A DNA stretch of 28,356 nt. Origin: Methylopumilus sp036567085. GTDB taxonomy: Bacteria; Pseudomonadota; Gammaproteobacteria; Burkholderiales; Methylophilaceae. This document shows positions 17,136 to 24,865 of this stretch, piece after piece (within the stretch, counting starts at the first letter, position 1; each line of letters opens with the position of its first letter). The notes under the pieces are model-generated. The model was given only the letters and a program-made list of their open reading frames with translations. It did no database searches and was not told the DNA's origin. The stretch covers positions 1 to 28,356 of the forward strand of contig DATCVG010000051.1 of NCBI GenBank assembly GCA_036567085.1, read 5' to 3'. The position numbers and the translations under genes are program-made.

Positions 17136-18665
17136 ATGTGTGGAATCCTTGGAATAGTCGGTAAACATCCTGTTAATCAGCTACTTTATGATGGCTTATT
17201 AGTTCTTCAGCATCGAGGTCAAGATGCTGCTGGTATTGTCACCTGTGATGGCAATACTTTCTTTATGCATAAAAATAATGGTCTCGTGAAAGATGTCTTT
17301 CATACCCGCCATATGCGAAATCTTATTGGTAATGCTGGTATTGCGCATGTGCGTTATCCTACTGCTGGCTCATCCTCTGCTGCCGAAGCTCAACCTTTTT
17401 ATGTGAACTCACCTTTTGGAATTGTTTTAGGACATAACGGAAATTTAACGAACGCCGAAAAACTTAAAGAGGATATTTTTAGGCAAGATCTTCGTCATAT
17501 TAATACCACATCAGACTCAGAAGTTTTACTTAATGTGCTAGCGCATGAAATTGAAGAGTCTTCAAAAAGTACCGTACTTAATAGTGACGTTGTTTTTGAT
17601 GCTATTACTTCACTTCATAAGCGATGCAAAGGTGCATATGCTGTAGTTTCTATGATTGCTAATTTCGGCTTACTTGCATTTAGAGATCCTCATGGTATTC
17701 GCCCGCTTGTGATTGGCAAACACGACAGTCCAGAAGGTGTTGAATATATGGTGGCTTCTGAAAGTGTAGCGCTTGATGTATTGGGATTTAAATTAGTAAG
17801 AGATGTTGAGCCAGGCGAAGCAATTTTTATTGATATGAATGGTAATTTTTATTCCAAACAATGTGCTACACCTAATCATCATCCTTGTATATTTGAGTAT
17901 GTATATCTTGCAAGACCTGATTCTGTCATTGATGGCATTTCTGTCTATCAAACACGACTTAACATGGGAAAGACCCTAGCGCAAAAAATTAAAAAAACAT
18001 GGGCACATTTAGATATTGATGTAGTGATCCCCATACCCGATACAAGTCGTCCTAGCGCATTACAGCTAGCTCTTGAACTAGGACTTGATTACCGCGAAGG
18101 CTTTATTAAAAATCGTTATATTGGTCGTACATTTATTATGCCTGGCCAAGCCTTAAGAAAAAAATCAGTGCGACAAAAACTCAATCCCATTAAGATTGAA
18201 TTTCAAGATAAGAATGTACTGTTAGTAGATGATTCTATTGTACGAGGTACAACGTCAAAAGAAATTGTTCAAATGGCGAGAGAAGCGGGCGCTAAAAAAG
18301 TTTACCTAGTTTCAGCGGCACCTCCCGTGAGATTTCCCAATGTGTATGGCATTGATATGCCTTCACGTACAGAATTATTAGCACCTAATAAAACAGACGA
18401 AGAAATCCGGGAAGAAATTGGTGCGGACGAATTAATTTATCAAGACCTTGATGCACTAATTGAGAATATTTCATCGATCAATCCAAAGCTTAAAAAATTC
18501 GACGCTTCTTGTTTTGATGGCAAATACATCACAGGCGACATTGATGAATATTATTTAAAAAATATTGAAACGCTTCGAGCTGACTCTAATAAATCCGATA
18601 AGCCGTCAAATGCAAGCACACAAATGGATTTAAATTTAATTAAAAATGAAGAGGAAGCTGCTTAA
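17136..18665 (+). CDS. purF: Amidophosphoribosyltransferase
   Basis: First step of purine synthesis: phosphoribosylamine from PRPP and glutamine. At 509 aa it is of the E. coli type without a propeptide, so Cys2 becomes the N-terminal nucleophile once Met1 is removed. The glutaminase domain shows LQHRGQDAAGI, HVRYPTAGSS and GHNGNLTN. The phosphoribosyltransferase domain has the PRPP loop VLLVDDSIVRGTTS at about 361-374, with IPIPDTSRPSA and NRYIGRTFIMPGQ before it. The AAGGTG ribosome binding site is well spaced. No hairpin is seen right after the stop; the metZ promoter begins only 13 bases on. Confidence 0.98.
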   Translation: MCGILGIVGKHPVNQLLYDGLLVLQHRGQDAAGIVTCDGNTFFMHKNNGLVKDVFHTRHMRNLIGNAGIAHVRYPTAGSSSAAEAQPFYVNSPFGIVLGHNGNLTNAEKLKEDIFRQDLRHINTTSDSEVLLNVLAHEIEESSKSTVLNSDVVFDAITSLHKRCKGAYAVVSMIANFGLLAFRDPHGIRPLVIGKHDSPEGVEYMVASESVALDVLGFKLVRDVEPGEAIFIDMNGNFYSKQCATPNHHPCIFEYVYLARPDSVIDGISVYQTRLNMGKTLAQKIKKTWAHLDIDVVIPIPDTSRPSALQLALELGLDYREGFIKNRYIGRTFIMPGQALRKKSVRQKLNPIKIEFQDKNVLLVDDSIVRGTTSKEIVQMAREAGAKKVYLVSAAPPVRFPNVYGIDMPSRTELLAPNKTDEEIREEIGADELIYQDLDALIENISSINPKLKKFDASCFDGKYITGDIDEYYLKNIETLRADSNKSDKPSNASTQMDLNLIKNEEEAA

Positions 18666-18678
18666 TAATAAGTGTTTC

Positions 18679-18706
18679 TTGACGTATTTTTTTTATCGTG
18701 CATAAT
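18679..18706 (+). promoter_or_regulatory. Sigma70-type promoter of metZ
   Basis: TTGACG (18679-18684) and CATAAT (18701-18706) are separated by 16 bases, a close match to the housekeeping consensus. Transcription would start about 18711-18714, exactly at the first pairing strand of the downstream riboswitch. The fit of the predicted start to the RNA structure supports both calls. Confidence 0.75.
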
Positions 18707-18712
18707 TCGAAC

Positions 18713-18779
18713 TGCGCTGATTTGAGTGATAAGTTATTTCTCAGCTTGCGGGCGCGTTAAAAATACAGCTAAAGCGAGG
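18713..18779 (+). promoter_or_regulatory. SAM-II (SAM-alpha) riboswitch aptamer
   Basis: The RNA has the SAM-II layout. Stem P1 pairs GCGC (18714-18717) with GCGC (18752-18755). The loop strand GCUGAUUU (18716-18723) pairs as a pseudoknot with AAAUACAGC (18761-18769), followed by the conserved GCUAAA. The stretch UUGCGGGCGCGUUAAAAAU matches known SAM-II sequence almost base for base. A second pseudoknot helix can form between CUC-A-GCUU (18740-18747) and AAGCGAG (18772-18778). The P1 loop is longer than in the minimal aptamer, with an inserted hairpin at about 18723-18743 (UGAG / CUCA). Its position directly before metZ fits the family's known targets (metA, metX, metZ, metC). The assignment rests on recalled consensus, not a covariance-model hit. 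Confidence 0.85.
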
Positions 18780-18796
18780 TCTGTCCCGTTTTAGCT
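18767..18796 (+). promoter_or_regulatory. Antiterminator stem in the metZ leader
   Basis: AGCUAAAGCG (18767-18776) can pair over ten consecutive positions (nine Watson-Crick, one G-U) with CGUUUUAGCU (18787-18796). The 5' strand overlaps both pseudoknot strands of the SAM-II aptamer, and the 3' strand overlaps the 5' arm of the terminator. Formation therefore excludes both the SAM-bound fold and the terminator, as expected for the ligand-free, ON state. Confidence 0.75.
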
Positions 18797-18817
18797 TTTT
18801 GTGAAACGGGTTTTTTT
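18785..18817 (+). terminator. Intrinsic terminator in the metZ leader
   Basis: CCCGUUU (18785-18791) pairs perfectly with AAACGGG (18804-18810), with a 12-base loop, followed at once by seven T (18811-18817). It lies between the riboswitch and the metZ start, so it acts as an attenuator of metZ and not as an end of purF. SAM binding, by holding AGC and the downstream bases in the pseudoknot, should allow this hairpin to form. Confidence 0.88.
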
Positions 18818-18841
18818 ATGCCCAAAAAAAGGTAACAGACT

Positions 18842-20014
18842 ATGAATAACGATCCATGGAAATTTGATACACAAGCTATTCGAGCAGGCTCATTGCACTC
18901 TGAGTTTGGTGAAAATTCTGAAGCTATCTTTTTAACTTCAAGCTATGTCTTTGATTCAGCATCCCAGGCTGCAGCAAGATTTGCAGGTACTGAGCCTGGC
19001 AATATCTATTCTCGTTTTACAAATCCTACGGTCACAATGTTTCAGGATCGTCTGGCAGCTCTTGAGGGTAGTGAAGCATGTGTGGCAACTTCAAGTGGTA
19101 TGTCAGCTATTTTAGCAACAATCATGGGCCTATGCTCTTCAGGCGATCATATTGTGGCGTCAAGAAGTATCTTTGGTACAACCGTACAACTCTTTAGTAA
19201 TATTTTGAAGCGTTGGGGTTTGGAGGTGACTTTTGTGTCACTTACTAATCTCAATGAATGGGAAGATGCCATTCAAAAAAACACAAAACTTTTCTTTGTG
19301 GAAACCCCGTCTAATCCATTGACTGAAATAACGGATATCAAAGCACTTTCAAAAATTGCACATCATAAAGATATTAAATTGGTGGTTGATAATTGTTTTT
19401 GTTCGCCAGCACTTCAAAAACCTTTGTTATTTGGTGCCGATATTATTATTCATTCAGCCACCAAATATATTGATGGCCAAGGACGTTGTCTGGGTGGTGC
19501 GGTTTTAGCAGATAAAAAAACGATAGAACCAATTTATCAATTCCTACGAACCGCAGGCCCTTCGATGAGTGCTTTCAATGCTTGGGTATTTTTAAAAGGC
19601 TTAGAAACATTATCTATTCGTATGGATGCGCACTCCAAGAGCGCTCTTCATTTGGCTTCATGGCTTGAATCCCAGCCTCAGGTAGATCGAGTTTACTATC
19701 CAGGATTGGCTTCTCATCCGCAGCATAAACTGGCTTTAACCCAGCAAAAAACCGGAGGAGCCATTGTGTCTTTTGAGGTAAAAGGCAGCCAAAATGAGGC
19801 CTGGAGCTTAATTGATTCCACTCGGTTAATCTCTATTACGGCCAATTTAGGGGATGTTAAATCTACAATTACACATCCTGCAACAACAACTCATTCAAGA
19901 GTAAGCCCAGAAGAACGTCAAAAAGCCGGCATTAAGGATAACCTCGTTAGAATCGCTGTAGGCCTTGAGGATATAGAGGACCTAAAAGCCGATTTGTCTA
20001 GTCTTTCGCGCTAA
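18842..20014 (+). CDS. metZ: O-succinylhomoserine sulfhydrylase
   Basis: PLP-dependent Cys/Met-metabolism enzyme that makes homocysteine directly from O-succinylhomoserine and sulfide, bypassing cystathionine. At 390 aa it is normal for MetZ. The Schiff-base Lys208 lies in HSATKYIDGQGR. Other family blocks are YSRFTNPTV, TSSGMSAILA, FVETPSNPL, VVDNCFCSPALQKP and the C-terminal HPATTTHSR. The purF-metZ order is typical of Beta- and some Gammaproteobacteria. A ribosome binding site (AAAGG, ending 18832) lies between the terminator and the ATG. Closely related cystathionine gamma-synthases are the main alternative, but the 390-aa length, WKFDTQAIRAG opening and context favour MetZ. Expression is probably switched off by SAM through the leader. 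Confidence 0.93.
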   Translation: MNNDPWKFDTQAIRAGSLHSEFGENSEAIFLTSSYVFDSASQAAARFAGTEPGNIYSRFTNPTVTMFQDRLAALEGSEACVATSSGMSAILATIMGLCSSGDHIVASRSIFGTTVQLFSNILKRWGLEVTFVSLTNLNEWEDAIQKNTKLFFVETPSNPLTEITDIKALSKIAHHKDIKLVVDNCFCSPALQKPLLFGADIIIHSATKYIDGQGRCLGGAVLADKKTIEPIYQFLRTAGPSMSAFNAWVFLKGLETLSIRMDAHSKSALHLASWLESQPQVDRVYYPGLASHPQHKLALTQQKTGGAIVSFEVKGSQNEAWSLIDSTRLISITANLGDVKSTITHPATTTHSRVSPEERQKAGIKDNLVRIAVGLEDIEDLKADLSSLSR

Positions 20015-20022
20015 AAAATACC

Positions 20023-20060
20023 TTTAGCAGGGTAAGAATACAGCCCTGCTGCATGCTAAA
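20023..20060 (+). repeat. Alternative hairpins between metZ and gyrA
   Basis: AGCAGGG (20026-20032) pairs with CCCTGCT (20044-20050), and TTTAGCA (20023-20029) pairs with TGCTAAA (20054-20060). The two stems share bases, so only one full form is possible, although the second can enclose a GGG/CCC core. No T-run follows, so a standard intrinsic terminator is not supported. The element sits in the gyrA leader. Confidence 0.55.
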
Positions 20061-20100
20061 ATTTAGGTAGATTTCTTCTTAAATTATCGATCTAAATCCT

Positions 20101-22650
20101 ATGAATCAATTTGCCAAAGAAACCATCCCAATCAGCCTTGAAGATGAGATGAAACGCTCTTACCTCGATTACGCGATGAGCGTGATTGTCGGTAGAGCAC
20201 TTCCTGATGTAAGGGATGGGTTAAAGCCTGTGCATCGCCGTGTACTTTTTGCAATGCATGAACTTAATAACGACTTTAATAAGCCTTATAAAAAATCAGC
20301 GCGTATCGTCGGTGATGTGATCGGTAAATACCACCCTCATGGCGACACAGCTGTATACGACACAATCGTTCGTATGGCACAAGATTTCAGCTTGCGATAT
20401 ATGTTGGTTGATGGTCAAGGTAACTTTGGTTCGGTAGATGGTGATAATGCTGCTGCTATGCGATATACGGAAATTCGTATGTCCAAAATTGCGCATGAGC
20501 TTTTAGAAGATATCGATAAAGAAACTGTTGATTTTGGCCCTAATTATGACGGCTCTGAGCAAGAACCGCTTATTATGCCAGCGCGCATTCCGAATCTTCT
20601 TATTAATGGAAGCTCCGGTATTGCTGTGGGTATGGCGACTAATATTCCGCCGCATAATTTAAATGAAGTCGTCGATGCTTGTTTGTTGCTCCTCGAAAAA
20701 CCTGAGTCATCAATTGATGCATTAATTAAGTTAATACCAGCACCAGACTTTCCAACAGCTGGAATCATTCATGGCACTTCAGGTGTTAAAGAAGGATACA
20801 GAACCGGACGCGGCCGCGTTGTCATGCGAGGTAGAACACACGTTGAAAAACTAGATAAAGGTAATCGTGAAGCACTCATTGTTGATGAGCTTCCATATCA
20901 AGTAAATAAAAAAACATTTATCGAGAAGATTGCTGAGCTCGTAAATGATAAAAAAATTGAAGGTATCTCAGATTTACGAGATGAGTCAGATAAATCAGGT
21001 ATGCGTGTTGTGATTGAGTTAAAGCGTGGCGAAAATCCAGATGTCATTCTAAATAATCTTTATAAGCAAACACAACTTCAAGATAGTTTTGGTATGAACA
21101 TGGTAGCGCTCATTGATGGCCAACCAAAACTTCTTAACCTAAAACAAATTCTTGATGCTTTTTTAAGGCATCGTCGCGAAGTTATTACAAGAAGAACAGT
21201 ATTTGAATTAAGAAAAGCAAGGGAGCGTGGTCATATCTTGGAAGGTTTAGCAGTGGCGTTAGCAAACGTCGACGAGATGATTAAGATTATTAAAGCAGCG
21301 CCGACACCACCAGATGCTAAAAAAGAATTGATGGTGCGCACATGGAAATCCTCTGTCGTAGAAGGAATGCTTAACGGCGCTGCAATGGAATTCTCTCGCC
21401 CTGAAGGTTTATCAAAAGAGTTTGGGTTGAGCGCATCAGGCTATAAGTTATCTGATGTTCAAGCTCAAGAAATTCTTCAATTAAGATTACAACGTTTAAC
21501 AGGCTTAGAACAAGAAAAAATTGTTAACGAATATAAAGAAATTATGAATATCATCACAGACCTTCTTGATATTTTAGCGACGCCTGCAAGAGTCACAGCA
21601 ATTATTGCAGATGAACTTAAAGCTATCAAAGAACAATATGGCGATAAACGTCGAAGTGAAATTGTTGAAAATGCATTAGATTTATCAACCGAAGATTTAA
21701 TTACTCCTGAAGATGTAGTGGTGACACTTTCGCATACAGGTTATATTAAATCACAAGCATTAGCTGAATATCGCGCACAAAAACGTGGTGGAAGAGGTAA
21801 GCAAGCAGCCACTACAAAAGATGATGATTTCATCGACAAAATGTTTGTGGCAAATACACACGACAACATTTTATGTTTTTCAAGTCGCGGACAAGTCTAT
21901 TGGTTAAAAGCATATGAAGTCCCACAAGGAAGCCGCACAAGCCGTGGTAAACCTATTGTGAATTTATTCCCTCTGCAAGAAGGGGAAAAAATTAATGCGA
22001 TTCTGCCCATTAAAGAATTTGATGATAAGCACTATATTTTCATGGCAACGGCTTTAGGCACAGTTAAAAAGACTCCGCTTACAGATTTCTCAAACCCACG
22101 CAAGTCAGGCATTATCGCGATTAATCTTGATGACAATGACTTCTTAATTGGCGCTGAAATTACAGATGGCTCCAACGATATTGTTTTGGTGTCAAATGGT
22201 GGTAAGGCTGTATGGTTCGATGAAGAAGACGTAAGAAGTATGGGTAGAAATACACGTGGTGTTCGTGGAATGAAATTGCAAGAAGACCAACAAGTGCTAT
22301 CACTCCTAATTGCAAGTGATGATCAACAATCTATGCTTGTGGCTACTGAAAATGGGTATGGGAAACGAACTGTTCTCTCTGACTTTAGACATTCAGGACG
22401 AGCTACACAAGGGGTTAAAGCTATACAAGTGAGTGAACGCAATGGTTTAGTTGTAGCTGCAAAACTTGTGAGTGATGAAGATGAAATTATGTTAATTACA
22501 ACAGGTGGTGTTCTTATTCGAACACGTGTCAGTGAAATTCGTGAGCTTGGTCGGGCAACGCAAGGTGTCACATTAATTAACTTAGGCGAAAACGAAAAAT
22601 TATCAGGTCTCGAAAAGATCGTAGAAGCTGATGATGATTTAGAGGAATAG
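20101..22650 (+). CDS. gyrA: DNA gyrase subunit A
   Basis: Breaks and rejoins DNA for negative supercoiling, with GyrB. At 849 aa it is slightly shorter than E. coli GyrA (875). The N-terminus has YLDYAMSVIVGRALPDVRDGLKPVHRRVL, and the catalytic Tyr122 lies in AAMRYTEIRMSK. The region matching the quinolone-determining segment is HPHGDTAVYD, with Thr at position 83 and Asp at 87. The GyrA box QKRGGRGK marks the start of the C-terminal pinwheel, whose blades repeat the pattern of TRGVRGM, ATQGVKAI and ATQGVTLI. This distinguishes it from ParC. serC follows after 14 bases, an arrangement common in Betaproteobacteria. Confidence 0.98.
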   Translation: MNQFAKETIPISLEDEMKRSYLDYAMSVIVGRALPDVRDGLKPVHRRVLFAMHELNNDFNKPYKKSARIVGDVIGKYHPHGDTAVYDTIVRMAQDFSLRYMLVDGQGNFGSVDGDNAAAMRYTEIRMSKIAHELLEDIDKETVDFGPNYDGSEQEPLIMPARIPNLLINGSSGIAVGMATNIPPHNLNEVVDACLLLLEKPESSIDALIKLIPAPDFPTAGIIHGTSGVKEGYRTGRGRVVMRGRTHVEKLDKGNREALIVDELPYQVNKKTFIEKIAELVNDKKIEGISDLRDESDKSGMRVVIELKRGENPDVILNNLYKQTQLQDSFGMNMVALIDGQPKLLNLKQILDAFLRHRREVITRRTVFELRKARERGHILEGLAVALANVDEMIKIIKAAPTPPDAKKELMVRTWKSSVVEGMLNGAAMEFSRPEGLSKEFGLSASGYKLSDVQAQEILQLRLQRLTGLEQEKIVNEYKEIMNIITDLLDILATPARVTAIIADELKAIKEQYGDKRRSEIVENALDLSTEDLITPEDVVVTLSHTGYIKSQALAEYRAQKRGGRGKQAATTKDDDFIDKMFVANTHDNILCFSSRGQVYWLKAYEVPQGSRTSRGKPIVNLFPLQEGEKINAILPIKEFDDKHYIFMATALGTVKKTPLTDFSNPRKSGIIAINLDDNDFLIGAEITDGSNDIVLVSNGGKAVWFDEEDVRSMGRNTRGVRGMKLQEDQQVLSLLIASDDQQSMLVATENGYGKRTVLSDFRHSGRATQGVKAIQVSERNGLVVAAKLVSDEDEIMLITTGGVLIRTRVSEIRELGRATQGVTLINLGENEKLSGLEKIVEADDDLEE

Positions 22651-22664
22651 CTTTTTAATTCATC

Positions 22665-23741
22665 ATGAAATGTACTTATAACTTTTCAGCAGGTCCGGCA
22701 GTACTTCCAAAATCAGTCATGCTTCGAGCGCAAGCTGAAATGCTAGATTGGCATGGCTCAGGTATGTCTGTCATGGAAATGTCGCACCGTGGTAAACATT
22801 ACATGTCAATTATTGAAAAAGTAGAAAGTGATTTTCGATCTCTTTTCAATGTTCCTAGAAATTACAAAGTACTTTTTCTACAGGGTGGTGCGATCGCTCA
22901 AAACTCCATGGTACCTCTAAATCTTCTTAATGGTAAAAAAGCGAATTATGTAGTGAGTGGATATTGGTCTAAGCGCTCTTATCACGATGCCTTACCTTAT
23001 GGCGATATAACAATCGCAGCTTCTTCCGAAGTTATTGGTTATGCAAAAGCACCTGATCCTAAAGACTGGAAAATTGACTCATCTGCAGCTTATGTTCATT
23101 TTTGTTCCAATGAAACGATACACGGTGTCGAATACTTTGATATGCCATCTATCAAAACGATTCCAGTTGTTGCTGATATGTCATCACACATTCTTTCAAG
23201 ACCCGTCGATATTAGTCAATTTGGGGTAATTTATGCTGGTGCACAAAAAAATATTGGACCTGCAGGTTTAACAATTGTTATTGTCAGAGATGATCTTTTA
23301 GATGTTGCTTCACCATTAACTCCATCGGTATTTAATTGGAAAACACAAGTCGAAAATCAGTCTATGATTAATACACCGACGACTTATAGTATATATATGG
23401 CAGGCCTTGTATTTGAATGGCTTATTGAGCTTGGTGGTCTAGAAGTTATTGAGAAACAAAATATAAAAAAAGCTGAATTGTTATATGGCTACATTGATTC
23501 AACAGACTTTTACTATAATCCGATTGATATCAAAAATCGTTCTCGTATGAATGTGCCTTTTAGGATTCAAAATGAAGATTTACATGCATCTTTTGTAACA
23601 GGCGCTGAAAATTTAGGTATGATCGGCTTAAAGGGACATCGCCTTGTAGGCGGTATAAGGGCTTCAATCTATAATGCTATGTCTATTGAAGGCATTCAAG
23701 CTTTAGTTGATTACATGAAAGATTTTGAAAAATCACATTAA
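22665..23741 (+). CDS. serC: Phosphoserine aminotransferase
   Basis: Makes 3-phosphoserine from 3-phosphohydroxypyruvate and glutamate; also used in the pyridoxal phosphate pathway in many proteobacteria. At 358 aa it is normal. The start YNFSAGPAVLPKSVM, the MSHRGKHYMSI block and FLQGGAIAQN are typical, and the Schiff-base Lys195 is in YAGAQKNIGPAG. The C-terminal GHRLVGGIRASIYNAMSIEGIQALVDYM block is complete. The next gene, pheA, starts 4 bases after its stop. In serine-cycle methylotrophs serine synthesis links to C1 uptake, but nothing here decides that. Confidence 0.97.
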   Translation: MKCTYNFSAGPAVLPKSVMLRAQAEMLDWHGSGMSVMEMSHRGKHYMSIIEKVESDFRSLFNVPRNYKVLFLQGGAIAQNSMVPLNLLNGKKANYVVSGYWSKRSYHDALPYGDITIAASSEVIGYAKAPDPKDWKIDSSAAYVHFCSNETIHGVEYFDMPSIKTIPVVADMSSHILSRPVDISQFGVIYAGAQKNIGPAGLTIVIVRDDLLDVASPLTPSVFNWKTQVENQSMINTPTTYSIYMAGLVFEWLIELGGLEVIEKQNIKKAELLYGYIDSTDFYYNPIDIKNRSRMNVPFRIQNEDLHASFVTGAENLGMIGLKGHRLVGGIRASIYNAMSIEGIQALVDYMKDFEKSH

Positions 23742-23745
23742 TCTT

Positions 23746-24816
23746 ATGACAGACGAATTAAAAAAATTAAGAGATGCCATCGATAAGATTGATAATGAAC
23801 TTTTAGATCTTATTTCTAATAGAGCTTCATTAGCGTCAAATATCGGAAGTCTAAAAACTGATGGTGTGATTTATCGTCCTGAACGAGAAGCTCAGGTCTT
23901 GCGTCGTTTGGTTGAACAAAACCAGGGACCGCTCTCAAATGAAAGTATTGAAAGTATCTTTAAGAGCATCATGTCTAATTGCAGGGCACTAGAAAAACAA
24001 ATCTCCGTTGCATTTTTAGGGCCGCTGGGAACATTCAGCGAGGAAGCTTCTATGAAACAGTTCGGTGAATCGATTGTGTCTATGCAAACATCGAGCATTG
24101 ATGAAGTATTTCATCTTGTGGAATCACATAAAGCGCACTATGGTGTAGTTCCTGTAGAAAACTCCACAGAGGGTGCGATTAATCGGACGCTTGATTTACT
24201 TCTCACATCAAATGCTTTGATATGTGCTGAGATTATTTTGCCTGTGCATCATAATTTAATAAGCAATGAAAAAGAATTATCGAGCATTAAAAAAATATAT
24301 TCTCATGCTCAATCATTATCGCAATGTCATCAATGGTTGCTTAATCATGCTCCTGGCATTGATTTACAATCCGTTTCCAGCAATGCTGAAGCTGCTAAGA
24401 TAGCATCTAAAGAAAAGGGTACTGCTGCTATTGCTAGCATCCGTGCTGCAGGTTTATTCAACACTCCTGTGTTAAATGAAAATATTGAAGATGATCCAAA
24501 AAACTCAACGAGATTCCTAGTAATTTCTAATCATGAAGTTAAACCTTCTGGATTAGATAAAACATCCATTATTGTTGCCGCAAAAAATCAGCCTGGCGCT
24601 ATTGCATCGATGATAGAACCTTTTGCAAAAAATAAAGTAAGTATGACTAAACTTGAATCTCGCCCATCTAAAACTGGCTTATGGGAATATGTTTTTTTTA
24701 TTGATGTGGAAGGGCATATGACGGACACAAAAGTCGCGCTATCACTCAAAGAAATCGAATCTAAAGCTTCATTCTTAAAAGTCTTAGGGTCCTATCCGCA
24801 ATCTAATTTGACTTAA
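23746..24816 (+). CDS. pheA: Bifunctional chorismate mutase / prephenate dehydratase
   Basis: Converts chorismate through prephenate to phenylpyruvate. Three domains are visible in 356 aa. Chorismate mutase of the AroQ type is at about residues 1-82 (LRDAIDKIDNELLDLISNR; RPEREAQVLRRL). Prephenate dehydratase is at about 86-265 (VAFLGPLGTFSEEA; VPVENSTEGAINRTLDLL; NSTRFLVI, with the TRF motif). The ACT regulatory domain is at about 275-350 (GAIASMIEPFA and the phenylalanine-site motif ESRP), so feedback inhibition by phenylalanine is likely. I chose the ATG at 23746 over an in-frame TTG at 23725, because the TTG lies inside serC and adds residues outside the family's N-terminus. The gap to serC is 4 bases. 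Confidence 0.95.
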   Translation: MTDELKKLRDAIDKIDNELLDLISNRASLASNIGSLKTDGVIYRPEREAQVLRRLVEQNQGPLSNESIESIFKSIMSNCRALEKQISVAFLGPLGTFSEEASMKQFGESIVSMQTSSIDEVFHLVESHKAHYGVVPVENSTEGAINRTLDLLLTSNALICAEIILPVHHNLISNEKELSSIKKIYSHAQSLSQCHQWLLNHAPGIDLQSVSSNAEAAKIASKEKGTAAIASIRAAGLFNTPVLNENIEDDPKNSTRFLVISNHEVKPSGLDKTSIIVAAKNQPGAIASMIEPFAKNKVSMTKLESRPSKTGLWEYVFFIDVEGHMTDTKVALSLKEIESKASFLKVLGSYPQSNLT

Positions 24817-24854
24817 TGGATTTATGCGCTAGCATGCCACTTAAGACTTTTTTT
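24812..24854 (+). terminator. Possible terminator between pheA and hisC
   Basis: CTTAATGG (24812-24819) can pair with CCA-c-TTAAG (24837-24845) with one bulged base, enclosing a further ATGC/GCAT stem (24824-24827 with 24832-24835) and a GCTA loop. Seven T follow (24848-24854). The left arm overlaps the pheA stop codon. The stem is AT-rich and irregular, so it may be a weak or partial terminator inside the operon. Confidence 0.45.
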
Positions 24855-24865
24855 CATATTTGACT

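Noticed and set aside
18818..18835. Five-codon ATG frame (ATG CCC AAA AAA AGG TAA) between the terminator and metZ
   Set aside because: It has no ribosome binding site of its own, encodes no methionine-rich leader peptide, and the riboswitch already explains control.
20347..20349. Thr at GyrA position 83 as a quinolone-resistance mutation
   Set aside because: Thr is the natural residue at this site in many bacteria; without relatives for comparison it cannot be called a resistance change.
23035..23229. A 64-codon plus-strand frame inside serC
   Set aside because: It lies wholly within the conserved serC coding region in another frame and matches no known protein.
23725..23745. TTG start of pheA inside the end of serC
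   Set aside because: It adds seven residues outside the family's N-terminus; the ATG at 23746 fits the chorismate mutase domain and the 4-base gene spacing.
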